Shown here: positions 17,145-24,753 of the stretch, one piece after another
How the letters are laid out: the number at the start of each line of letters is the position of its first letter
Numbering within the stretch: position 1 is the first letter of the stretch
NCBI RefSeq assembly: GCF_041060425.1
Contig: NZ_JAULBC010000008.1
Coordinates: 62,001 to 126,000, forward strand
From: Danxiaibacter flavus
GTDB lineage: Bacteria; Bacteroidota; Bacteroidia; Chitinophagales; Chitinophagaceae
Length of the DNA: 64,000 bases
Direction of reading: 5' to 3'
Notes under the pieces: generated by a model
What the model was told of the DNA's origin: nothing
Seen by the model: the letters and a program-made list of their open reading frames with translations, nothing else
Databases searched by the model: none
Made by a program: the position numbers and the translations under genes

Positions 17145-17900
17145 TTATTCTTTAGATGAATCTTTTTCCCATTTCCATTCGTCATCTTTGCTATCGCGCC
17201 AGGCCCACCAACCCAATTGCAAATGGTATAAATCATTTATTGTAGGATCAATTTTGGTAATTTTTTCTAAACAGACAAGCATCGCATCGTCTAAGTTGGG
17301 TTCTAAGCTGGTATGAAATTGCCAATCTCCATCTTCGTTGTGATACACATATAAAATTGGGTTACCCTTAAATGCCTGCCTGGTAGTGTAGACTCCCAAA
17401 TTTCGTTCTTCGTAAAATTTGAAATCTGTATTTCTGTCAAGCAAGGGTTGTTTGAATTTCCAATTCGGATTGAAATCTGTTTCCCACGGAAAATAATGTT
17501 GCTTATCCGGCCAGACAAGTTGAAGTAAAGGGAAATCAAAAGACATATCATAGAACCAACCTGCGTAGCCCACATAATTCGAATAATAATCTTTCTCAAC
17601 GGGCAAAAATTGAATGTCGTATCCATTAAGAAAGCCAGAATAAAGTTTATGAGTAACAATCGTCTCGCCTTTTTTCACCAGGTCACAGGCATGGTTTATA
17701 ATTGCTGCCATAACCTCAGTAGGTAAACCAAAGCAAATAATTTCGGGATGTCCGAATTTTTTAAAAAGTCCTATGGAATAAACAAAGGCTGGCAAATAGT
17801 TGTCTGCCTCAAGCAAGGCCAAATGGCAACCGTATTTTTCAATGTTTGCAAGAATTGCCTGTTTTGCTTTTTTATCGTGTTGATTATGGTCGTCAGTCAT
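17145..17900 (-). CDS. DUF4262 family protein
   Basis: This 251-aa protein opens QAILANIEKYGCHLALLEADNYLPAFVYSIGLFKKFGHPEIICFGL. This matches the DUF4262 consensus (I...GW....v......p.faYTiGL...fghPEli..Gl). The rest includes YVGYAGWFYDMSFDFPLLQLVWPDKQHYFPWE, the (F/Y)P...QlvwPDk.g.fPw element of the family. The C-terminal 90 residues (YHNEDGDWQFHTSLEPNLDDAMLVCLEKI) form an appended domain often seen in Bacteroidota members. Function is unknown; the family keeps company with SUKH-type immunity genes. Confidence 0.85.
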   Translation of the reverse strand: MTDDHNQHDKKAKQAILANIEKYGCHLALLEADNYLPAFVYSIGLFKKFGHPEIICFGLPTEVMAAIINHACDLVKKGETIVTHKLYSGFLNGYDIQFLPVEKDYYSNYVGYAGWFYDMSFDFPLLQLVWPDKQHYFPWETDFNPNWKFKQPLLDRNTDFKFYEERNLGVYTTRQAFKGNPILYVYHNEDGDWQFHTSLEPNLDDAMLVCLEKITKIDPTINDLYHLQLGWWAWRDSKDDEWKWEKDSSKE

Positions 17901-17971
17901 TGCTTAATCTGTTTTTTCGTTAGTAGTGTAATTTTGAAGGAGCTTCTGAACACCCGCTCTATTTGGCTCTA

Positions 17972-18036
17972 TCTGGCGCGAGTGTTCTGCAGGATCACTC
18001 GTGTCTATTAGTTTCAAGCCGATTGTATCGGCGCAT
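17972..18036. repeat. REP hairpin plus GCCGAT palindrome (left-end type)
   Basis: TCTGGCGCGAGTGTTCTGCA with GGATCACTCGTGTCTATTAG and a GCCGATTGTATCGGC palindrome reproduces the left element end alone, without the rest of an element. It lies 72 bp upstream of the DUF4262 start. Confidence 0.75.
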
Positions 18037-18098
18037 CTTTTAAAATTGTTGCTTGAGGGGATGAATAAGCTCATTAAACAAAAATCATTTCATCAACT

Positions 18099-18679
18099 CT
18101 ATCCTTCATCATTAAGTACATCTAAATAGCTTGAATATTCCTCCTTCATCAACTCCTCAAATGATTTGTAGCGGTCGGCGCCAGGACGCCAGTTTGCAAA
18201 CATCCACGCCTCCCACTCATCGCCGAATTTTACTTCAGGATTTAGTAGCAAAATAGCCGAATCGCCCCAGTTAGATATAGCAAGCGTCTTTATCAAGTAT
18301 TCACTTCTAAAGTTTACTGATTCCTGTTCTTCACCGTAAACAAAATAATCTTCATCGCTGGTAGTAAAATTGTTAAACTCTTCAGCATAAAGTTTATAAA
18401 AGTTGTAGTCAAAGTTTTTAAGCCAATCAATTTTATCTAAAGGCAGTATGTCCCAAATGAAGCAGCTTAATTGTCGAATCCATTTGTCTCCTTCAAAAAC
18501 GCTTTGTAAGATGGAGGAAGTGTTGTTTGTAATCTGGCTTCATGCTTTTGAATGTCTTGTTCCGATACAGGTGCGTAACCCAGCCAATCAAGTGGTGGTT
18601 CCTCTTTAAATTCTTTCAGTAAGTCGTCACTGTTGATAACAGTTTTGGAAACATCGGTTAAAAAAGCTTTCCAGTTCAT
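18099..18679 (-). pseudogene. SMI1/KNR4 (SUKH) family protein, single-base frameshift
   Basis: The N-terminal part (start 18679) ends LPPSYKAFLKETNGFDN, the classic SUKH signature, then stops at 18467. Adding one base in the AATTAAG stretch restores LSCFIWDILPLDKIDWL..FYKLYAEEFNN and a long C-terminal part (FRSEYLIKTLAISNWGDSAILLLNPEV...EEYSSYLDVLNDEG) ending at 18099. The restored length of about 193 aa is normal for SUKH proteins, and the WGD-x-[AV]-x-LLNP element is typical. It is the second broken SUKH gene in the window. Confidence 0.8.
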
Positions 18680-18795
18680 TTAGTTATTTTAAAAATATAT
18701 GCATGAGTTGCAATGGATTTACATCTGTCGTTCTGGACAATTCTTGCAGTTGAATAAAGATTAACAAGTGCTTTCGACATGAGTTGCCTGATGAA

Positions 18796-19019
18796 TCCCG
18801 ATGCAATCGTGAGAAAATTAGTTGACGCTAGTGGTCTGTTAGAACACTCGCACCAGAGTGAGTGTTGTCGCATTGAAACGCCGATACAATCGGCTCGAAA
18901 TTAGTAGACACGAGTGATCCTGCGGAACACTCGCGCCAGACCAAGTTGCCTGATGAACCCCGATGCAATCGTGAGAAAATTAGTTGACACTAGTAGTCTG
19001 TTAGAACACTCGCGCCAGA
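18796..19019. repeat. Array of three right-end REP units from two subfamilies
   Basis: The units end at about 18857, 18940 and 19019. The first and third share a diverged sequence (CCCGATGCAATCGTGAG, TTAGTTGAC, GTCTGTTAGAACACTCGC). The middle one is the standard family (GCCGATACAATCGGC, TAGTAGACACGAGTGATCC). They alternate, and the two diverged units are nearly identical, suggesting duplication of a composite unit. Confidence 0.75.
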
Positions 19020-19035
19020 GTGAGATCATATTTTG

Positions 19036-19659
19036 TTAACCAACAAAATTAAATTCGTCTGCGATTATATACGAGTTATCTATAAATAGAATCTTTGCGG
19101 TTCCTATCTCTTCCTTGTGGTTTTGTCCGTCCCAATATTGAGGAATTCTGTCGCCAATTATGGTGTAGCCAATATTGTGTCTCTTTAAAATGGTTGCATA
19201 TTCTTCTAGTAACTTTCTTGGTCCCTTTGCTAACAGTCCATTTTTTGATTGAATTAAATTGTAAAAATTGTAGGGCTGATTTAAAGAGTCTTCAAAGTTT
19301 AGCTGTCCGTTAAAAATGCTGTTGTGAATGCGATATAAGTCTAGGAAAAGTTTATCACTGTCGCTGCAGTCACCTTTAAAATACATTGAACATTGTTTGT
19401 CCGAATAATACCAAAGAAGCGGATTATCATTAGATATTTCAATGGATGATGCAGTGTCCAAATAAATTTTACTTGAACGATATTGAACTGTATTTATCTT
19501 CCACTCAAAAAAATAGTTCTTCTCGTCATTATACCCAAGTCCTGAAACCTGAATTCTAAAGCTCGGGTTTTCATTTTCATAGTCAACTCGCAAAAACGAG
19601 ATTGCAATATCTTCTGGGTCATGATTTGTCAATATGTCTTGTAATTTTTCTGGAAGCAT
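19036..19659 (-). CDS. Hypothetical cytosolic protein
   Basis: The frame is open to 19761, but its first 34 residues are translated from the 80-bp dispersed repeat. The ATG at 19659 (MLPEKLQDILTNHDPEDIAI) is preferred, giving 207 aa. The N-terminal half is beta-rich (RVDYENENPSFRIQVSGLGY, YFFEWKINTVQYRSSKIYLD). The C-terminal half has a helical stretch and KRHNIGYTIIGDRIPQYWDGQNHKE. No signal, TM or known motif is seen. It closes the run of immunity-like minus-strand genes before the second 80-bp repeat. Confidence 0.6.
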   Translation of the reverse strand: MLPEKLQDILTNHDPEDIAISFLRVDYENENPSFRIQVSGLGYNDEKNYFFEWKINTVQYRSSKIYLDTASSIEISNDNPLLWYYSDKQCSMYFKGDCSDSDKLFLDLYRIHNSIFNGQLNFEDSLNQPYNFYNLIQSKNGLLAKGPRKLLEEYATILKRHNIGYTIIGDRIPQYWDGQNHKEEIGTAKILFIDNSYIIADEFNFVG

Positions 19660-19727
19660 TTGATGTCGATTTAAAATGGCAGGCAACAGCAGGGTATTAC
19701 CACAGTAGGGAAATTTGGAAACCCAAA

Positions 19728-19810
19728 AGCTCCGCCACCTCAGCCACAGGCGCCAGGGCAAGGATTAATGCATAAAAAACGCTAAAAAAACACAATCACC
19801 CAATTAAAAA
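19728..19810 (+). repeat. 80-bp dispersed repeat, copy 2
   Basis: AGCTCCGCCACCTCAGCCAC through CACAATCACCCAATTAAAA is almost identical to the copy at 14188. It forms the left boundary of the block holding the XRE regulator and the ABC-3C-like operon, with copy 3 at 25151 on the other side. Confidence 0.8.
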
Positions 19811-19953
19811 ATGGCTTTAAAACCGGCAAGAACTTTCATGCTAAGTCTCCACATATTTGCCAATGATTTAATTTTGACCATCTATTAAATTTCTTTCGTG
19901 AACTCGCAAAGCATGGCTCAATAAACTAAATACCATTCAAAACCAGTAAATGT

Positions 19954-19961
19954 TATATTTG
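19954..19961 (+). promoter_or_regulatory. Candidate -7 box TATATTTG for the XRE gene
   Basis: TATATTTG fits the Bacteroidota TAnnTTTG consensus and lies 23 bp before the ATG at 19985. No clear TTG -33 box is visible at the usual distance. Confidence 0.4.
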
Positions 19962-19984
19962 TTCACTCATATATTTTTACAGCT

Positions 19985-20392
19985 ATGGCACAACATACAA
20001 CCCATCTCGGAGAAAAAATTAAAGGTGTAAGGGAAATGCTCGGTGTAAAACAAGATGCCCTCGCAATTGAACTGGGTGATGACTGGAATCAAAGAAAGGT
20101 TTCCATGTTAGAAGCAAAGGCTGAAATAGAGCCAGCTTTATTGGAGAAAGTTGCAGCGGCGTTAAAGGTGCCGAAAGAAATGATCGAGAATTTTGATAGG
20201 GCAGAAGTGGTCAATATTTGTTCCAATACATTTACACAGTCGACATTGAACGGTATTAACTATTATCCCACTTTCAATCCTATTGAAAAAATTATCGAAA
20301 TTTATAAAGAAAGGGAAGTGCTATTTGAAAGAATGTTGAAAGACAAAGATGAAATGATTGCAAGGCTGGAAAGTTTATTAAACGGTAAATAA
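19985..20392 (+). CDS. XRE-type helix-turn-helix regulator
   Basis: This 135-aa protein has an HTH_XRE domain in residues about 9-62 (LGEKIKGVREMLGVKQDALAIELGDDWNQRKVSMLEAKAEIEPALLEKVAAALKVPKEMIENF). Its C-terminal half ends in a short coiled-coil-like helix (EIYKEREVLFERMLKDKDEMIARLESLL). This two-part form is common in Bacteroidota, where it occurs beside mobile and defence genes. It is transcribed away from the minus-strand ABC-3C-like island and may regulate it, which is inference only. Confidence 0.85.
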   Translation: MAQHTTHLGEKIKGVREMLGVKQDALAIELGDDWNQRKVSMLEAKAEIEPALLEKVAAALKVPKEMIENFDRAEVVNICSNTFTQSTLNGINYYPTFNPIEKIIEIYKEREVLFERMLKDKDEMIARLESLLNGK

Positions 20393-20913
20393 AATAACTT
20401 TCTATTCAAGCAAATCCTGCTTAATGAAATTTCTAACGTTTTGCTTGGATGTTGCAAGTTTCAAAAATGAAACAGCTTGGAGTTAGGCTTAACAAGCTGG
20501 CTTAAGCTTAGAAATAGGACTCCAAGTTTTAATGCAGGAAATTTTTACCTTTATTTTGAAAGAGGAATTTTTGAGAAAAGATTTTTTTCGCAAAAATAAA
20601 ATCGCCTAAAAGAGGTCTTTTTACTTTCCATAAATTGACTGCAGCAAAACTTCATAAAATGCATTTGACGACGACGGTGAAAGGGCTACACTTATGCGAA
20701 ATTAGAAGGGGTCTTGCAGGCATGTTCTTAATTTGACTACTTTTTCATATTGAAAGTCGCCGGCGCTTCCCCCCAAGTCCGAGTGGAGATTTTGCTAAGC
20801 CAAAAAAAAAGATTCCGAGGTCGTTGGGGGACATTTGTAGAGTTCGTATTTAAGTGTAGTATGTAATAGTTAGTTGCACGGAAATGCGCGAACCCATGAT
20901 ATTGCCGGCAGTT
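20393..20913. other. 520-bp non-coding stretch with an attC-like hairpin candidate
   Basis: No gene is seen. At 20431-20488 a TTCTAAC box and a GTTAGGC box enclose a GTTTC-AAAAAT-GAAAC hairpin, loosely like an integron attC core. Further on, a GC-rich segment (around 20755-20800, CCCCCCAAGTCCGAGTGGAG) and poly-A are seen, with no recognised element. Confidence 0.35.
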
Positions 20914-21342
20914 TTATCCTTCAGGTTTAACAATGTCGTTATTATGTGGGATATTGCTAATTGGTTGGCTACCTTCTGACTCTTCAACTTCCAGGATCGA
21001 GTCTGGACTTATTCTGTCTCTTATAGTTTTTATTACTTTTCTTATTGACTTTCGACCTATCCACCACCTTATTAAAAGATAAGTTCCTACAATAAAGCCA
21101 ATGATTGTTGTAAACAAAAAGCCTTGTTGTAGTAATGGAGTTTTAAAGGTAGCAGAAGAAAGCGTTAAGATGCCTGAAAAGGAAAGTGAAAAAAGGAAAA
21201 TTGCAAAATTTAGTTGCAAGTTGGCTTCTTCGCCGTTTTCCAGAAGGTCCAATTCATTTTCCTTTACTTCGTATAGGTTGACAGAGTCCACCCTACCTCG
21301 TCTAACCATGAAAGGTTTGTCGGCCTGTGTGTTCTTTGTCAT
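20914..21342 (-). CDS. Two-TM membrane protein paired with a Cas2/SinR-like gene
   Basis: This 142-aa protein has a soluble N-terminus (RRGRVDSVNLYEVKENELDLLENGEEANLQLNF), two hydrophobic segments (FAIFLFSLSFSGILTLSSATF and GFLFTTIIGFIVGTYLLIRWWI), and a basic then acidic tail (KSIRKVIKTIRDRISPDS). The R-G-x-V-x-S-x-x-LYE-[VI]-x-x-x-EL-x-x-LE head recalls proteins I have seen encoded beside SinR-like genes in Proteobacteria. It begins 1 bp after the stop of the SinR-like gene, so the two form a unit. A membrane effector role is a guess from context. Confidence 0.7.
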   Translation of the reverse strand: MTKNTQADKPFMVRRGRVDSVNLYEVKENELDLLENGEEANLQLNFAIFLFSLSFSGILTLSSATFKTPLLQQGFLFTTIIGFIVGTYLLIRWWIGRKSIRKVIKTIRDRISPDSILEVEESEGSQPISNIPHNNDIVKPEG

Positions 21343-21343
21343 A

Positions 21344-21613
21344 TTAGAGATATTTTTTTAACCATTCAGAATTGTCATTACCATAGGGGTTTTTCCAAGC
21401 AGCTTCTACTCCGGTTCTGATAACAAAAATTCTATCTTCATTTGTCATCAAGGGTGATACGAAGTCTCTAATTTCGGTAGCTTTTTTATCTGTTCTAATT
21501 GCCCACGCATTGTCATGAATAGGACAATAAGTATTAAATTCTTTTAGTTTATTTTTTACAGATAGCCTTCGAGCTGCGTCTTTTATTTCAAATGTCACTA
21601 TATAAGTAGTCAT
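21344..21613 (-). CDS. SinR/Cas2-like small protein
   Basis: This 89-aa protein (MTTYIVTFEIKDAARRLSVK...) has a ferredoxin-like beta-alpha-beta pattern. Its conserved tail AWAIRTDKKATEIRDFVSPL, then EDRIFVIRTGVEAAWKNP and SEWLKKYL, closely follows the WIVxTDxxxxxIRDxLxPxLDxxDxLLVxxxxxEAAWxGF...WLKxxL pattern of proteins annotated as SinR family, related in fold to Cas2/VapD. It directly precedes the two-TM gene and is 158 bp after the ABC-3C ATPase gene on the same strand, so all may be one defence locus. Confidence 0.75.
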   Translation of the reverse strand: MTTYIVTFEIKDAARRLSVKNKLKEFNTYCPIHDNAWAIRTDKKATEIRDFVSPLMTNEDRIFVIRTGVEAAWKNPYGNDNSEWLKKYL

Positions 21614-21770
21614 TCCTAATCAATTAATTTTCAGAGCAAATTTATAATAATTGAATTCTTCGAAAATAATAAAAGGTACAATAGTAAATTAAGTAGTTTG
21701 GAAGTGCGAACATAATTATATCAACTTCGGCTCCGTTATTTTTGTTGAATGGAGATACAAAAGATGATTT

Positions 21771-23693
21771 TTAGGTTTTCAGAGTTTTGTCCGTTTGGGC
21801 GTAGTAATGCCCAACACAATACACAGTTCCTTCTAATTCATCTGCGATCATTGACGTACTGAAAATTATTTGATGCTCTTGTTTGTGTTTATATTTTTCT
21901 GATAAATTTGTTATCAGATTTTGAAAATTTTGAGTTCTTTCTTTCTCCATTCCTTTATCTTCCATGTTATCACATAAGATGAATTTTGGATACCGCATGG
22001 ATTCTATATCGAGGGAAGAAAAAAATATAGAGAATCTGATTGCATTCTTTAGATAAGTATTTGAACTAGCGGAAAAATTAAAATTGCCATCCAAGGACAT
22101 TGAATCATCATAAAAATCAACCTTTACTTCATTTGCCGTTTTGAACTCGCCTTGCCTATCTAAGTCATTCTTCAAAATATATACTGACTTTCTTTGAATG
22201 TCGGCAAGCGCTCTGTCTTTATTGGATCTCTGGATATTTTCCTTGTGAGCTATTGAAAGTCGCAGGATTTCAAGTTTTGAGGATTGTTCTGCTAGTTCAG
22301 ATTTTAATTGATCTAATAGGTAAATACCTTGTAACTGTTGAGCAAGTAATTCAATTTGCTTTTCTACACTTCCCTTCTGAATTAGCAGGCTGTCAATTTT
22401 ATCATCTCTGGATGATTGGCTTTCGGAAATTGCTAAATCCAGTTCTCTTTGCAGTATAATAACTTTTTCTTTATACTCAGGTAGACTCCCTCTTAATTGA
22501 GAGATCAATTTTTGTTTTTTTGCTAGCAAATCTGTTGATTCTTGAACTTGTATTTCTAACTCGTGCTTTAATCGTTTTGCGTGAGTGCGCTCTTCTGTAT
22601 CTATAAGGGTTTGTTTGCAAAGGAAACAGTGTCCTTCAGCAATATGACTTTCTAGAGGGTTTAAACATTCTGGACAATGATCTAAAGAAAGTTGCCCCAA
22701 AGTTTTTCTAGTTAAAATTGAGTTGTCAATTTCAATTACTCGTTTCTGAAGCGTATCAATGAAATATTTAGAATCAATAATGTCTAAGTCAAGTTGATAT
22801 ATATTATTTGTGATGTCCTTCAAGTTTTGCTTTGCTGGGATCAATTCATGTTGAACTTGTTCAACTCTTGTGGCAGAGTTTTTTGCGATTCTTATTTTTT
22901 CTAATTGCTTCGTGGCAGTAATTTCTTTTTGTATTTCATTGAGTTCTAATCTTACTTTTTCAACTTGTTTATTTAATTCGTCCACAGTTGTCGCATTGCC
23001 CGATTTTGCGTACGCTTTATTTAAGTTTTCAAATTCCCTTTTCTTCTCGTCATGATCTTTTTGGATCTTCCTGAAAGACAACCTATCCTTGTAAAGCGAA
23101 TCATCGTAAACTCCTAGGAGAAGTTCTGAGATAGCTTGTCTAGTTAACGGATGGTCGAAGTTTTCATATTTAAACAAATTCTGTGTTGGCGAATCTTGGT
23201 CGATATAAAGCAATCTTAATACTTGATGTATTGTAATGTTACTCTCATTCTCACTTTTGACTTCAGGAAAAGATAATGCATTGAATAAGATATTTGTAAA
23301 ACTAAGTCTTTCATCACTTTGAGAATAGGGGAATGTTTTCCAGCTGATTGAATCAATCTTTGCTTCTTCAAAGCTTCCCCAAAAAATACTCATCGGCTGC
23401 CGAAGCTGTTGAGTGACTTTTCTTCTTAATGTATAAGTCGCCTTGTTGATTTCAACTTCCGCAAATACTTCGTTGCATTTTGCTGACTCTGAGTTCCAAT
23501 TATTGTAATCGCCGCCCAAAGCATAAAATATAAAATTTGAAATTGTAGACTTGCCTGAACTATTCTGGCCTCTTATGATATTGACGCCTTTATGAAATAT
23601 TTCGTCATAAGCAATTGCTCCAGTATACGAAGTTATGACAAGTCTGTTCAGAAAAAGATATGGTTTATGTTCTTGGGTCATATTTAAAATCAA
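21771..23693 (-). CDS. SMC/Rad50-like ABC ATPase of an ABC three-component system
   Basis: This 640-aa protein has Walker A GQNSSGKST (residues about 42-50). Coiled-coil arms (about 200-335 and 365-490) flank a CPEC...CFLC zinc-hook motif (Cys340/343/356/359). A degenerate signature region follows (FSASSNTYLKNAIRFSIFF), then a Walker B-like strand FILCDNMEDKG (about 571-581). This is the plan of ATPases in ABC-3C systems, proposed as nucleic-acid-sensing defence machines. Its start overlaps the middle-component stop by 29 bp (17 bp if the second Met is used). The hook suggests dimer bridging as in Rad50. The usual Walker B DE is replaced by D-N, as in several ABC-3C branches. Confidence 0.85.
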   Translation of the reverse strand: MILNMTQEHKPYLFLNRLVITSYTGAIAYDEIFHKGVNIIRGQNSSGKSTISNFIFYALGGDYNNWNSESAKCNEVFAEVEINKATYTLRRKVTQQLRQPMSIFWGSFEEAKIDSISWKTFPYSQSDERLSFTNILFNALSFPEVKSENESNITIHQVLRLLYIDQDSPTQNLFKYENFDHPLTRQAISELLLGVYDDSLYKDRLSFRKIQKDHDEKKREFENLNKAYAKSGNATTVDELNKQVEKVRLELNEIQKEITATKQLEKIRIAKNSATRVEQVQHELIPAKQNLKDITNNIYQLDLDIIDSKYFIDTLQKRVIEIDNSILTRKTLGQLSLDHCPECLNPLESHIAEGHCFLCKQTLIDTEERTHAKRLKHELEIQVQESTDLLAKKQKLISQLRGSLPEYKEKVIILQRELDLAISESQSSRDDKIDSLLIQKGSVEKQIELLAQQLQGIYLLDQLKSELAEQSSKLEILRLSIAHKENIQRSNKDRALADIQRKSVYILKNDLDRQGEFKTANEVKVDFYDDSMSLDGNFNFSASSNTYLKNAIRFSIFFSSLDIESMRYPKFILCDNMEDKGMEKERTQNFQNLITNLSEKYKHKQEHQIIFSTSMIADELEGTVYCVGHYYAQTDKTLKT

Positions 23694-24177
23694 TTAAGCC
23701 TGTTCTTGCTTTTAATCCGTTTCTGCCGTAGAGAGGAAGATCAACGAACTCGTTAACTATAAGTTTAATTATATTACTTTTTTCGGTTGTTAAATTGTTC
23801 AGCTTTTCGAGTAATTCGCCTGGAATTTCCTTTTTAGTCTTTACAATCTTGTTTTTCAACAAACTCTGAGAATCAATAAAACCATATGAGGCTAAGCATT
23901 TTGCAGCTGATAATTGATAAGTTTTCATTCGTTCGAAAATTCTTTTTGGATCTGACAAATGCTCGTAAGGGTTTTCTTTGTATTTAAAAACATTCTCTTT
24001 GAGCTTACGAAGATTTGAAGGAAATGCGATGCCACGAACTTGGCTGGGAAATGCAAGATAAAAATCCCAGATTTTTAATTTATCAAAATGTACTTCTTCA
24101 TCCTTTATATAATGAAGCAATGACAACATTCTAAAAATGCAATTGTATAAATCGAAAGCTGGATGATAAACTAACAT
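23665..24177 (-). CDS. ABC-3C middle component
   Basis: This 170-aa protein begins MLVYHPAFDLYNCIFRMLSLLHYIKDEEVHFDKLKIWDFYLAFPSQV. The YHPxFDxYxxxFR...DKLxIxDFYLxFP pattern fits the middle components of ABC-3C systems (I think of the MC5-type group, from memory). The rest reads as winged-helix-like helices (KTYQLSAAKCLASYGFID, SQSLLKNKIVKT). Middle components are thought to bridge the ATPase and the effector-bearing protein. The gene abuts the upstream gene with no spacer (stop at 24178-24180, start at 24177) and overlaps the ATPase gene. Confidence 0.8.
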   Translation of the reverse strand: MLVYHPAFDLYNCIFRMLSLLHYIKDEEVHFDKLKIWDFYLAFPSQVRGIAFPSNLRKLKENVFKYKENPYEHLSDPKRIFERMKTYQLSAAKCLASYGFIDSQSLLKNKIVKTKKEIPGELLEKLNNLTTEKSNIIKLIVNEFVDLPLYGRNGLKARTGLIDFKYDPRT

Positions 24178-24747
24178 CTATTTTGTCCACTTAATATGGC
24201 AATTGCCCGTTAAAAAATATAGCATCCCATTTATGTGCTGCGCAGTGATTCCTAGAAGATTTTCATCAAGTTGTTCTTTTATTGGTTCGATTAGCCTTTC
24301 AGTTATCATTGAATTTATAGTGTCAGGGTCTTCATTTCTGCAAATCAATGGATAAATTTCGTTTATAAATCTTGATTGCACTTCTGCGAGAAGATGCAAT
24401 AGGATAGTTTGGGCAGCTTCGGAAAACTGGTAATGAAATAATTTTCTGTGGTATCTATCTTTAAAATCTATTGCAAAATCAATTAAATCCTGTCTATTTC
24501 CTTTTAATAACTTGGTCTTTAAATCGATAATATCATCCTGCTTTTTGTTGTAGTAGTAATCTAAATCCTCAATGAATGTACTCAGCTGCTGATTTTCTTG
24601 TTGTTCATTTTTGAACTTATCTGAAAGGATTTTCATGTAGGATGCCTTGGAACCTGAATAATGGTAGTGTTTTGACTTGTCAATATCTCGCCCTGCAATA
24701 TCTCCACCAATTTCGGAATTATCAACCTTTACAATTTCGTCAGGCAT
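24178..24747 (-). CDS. ABC-3C effector/adaptor-type protein with N-terminal GGDIAGRDI motif
   Basis: This 189-aa protein has an N-terminal 30-residue segment carrying VDNSEIGGDIAGRDIDKSKH, a middle helical region (residues about 33-80), and a C-terminal domain (about 85-189). That domain ends LLGITAQHINGMLYFLTGNCHIKWTK. The closing GM[LI]YxLTGxCHIxW pattern is what I know from ABC-3C C-terminal domains. In most such proteins a toxic effector domain precedes that domain. Here only the short Gly/Asp motif does, and it recurs in the 58-aa membrane protein encoded 6 bp upstream. This implies that the effector is supplied in trans. The motif resembles short bacterial amyloid-signalling motifs, which is inference. 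Confidence 0.75.
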   Translation of the reverse strand: MPDEIVKVDNSEIGGDIAGRDIDKSKHYHYSGSKASYMKILSDKFKNEQQENQQLSTFIEDLDYYYNKKQDDIIDLKTKLLKGNRQDLIDFAIDFKDRYHRKLFHYQFSEAAQTILLHLLAEVQSRFINEIYPLICRNEDPDTINSMITERLIEPIKEQLDENLLGITAQHINGMLYFLTGNCHIKWTK

Positions 24748-24753
24748 TTAAAT

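Noticed and set aside
480..18679. Polymorphic toxin/immunity locus
   Set aside because: SUKH and DUF-type genes resemble immunity genes, but no Rhs, LXG or other toxin gene is present in the region.
20750..20850. attachment site or origin in the GC-rich segment
   Set aside because: No duplicated sequence, integrase or iterons were found to support it.
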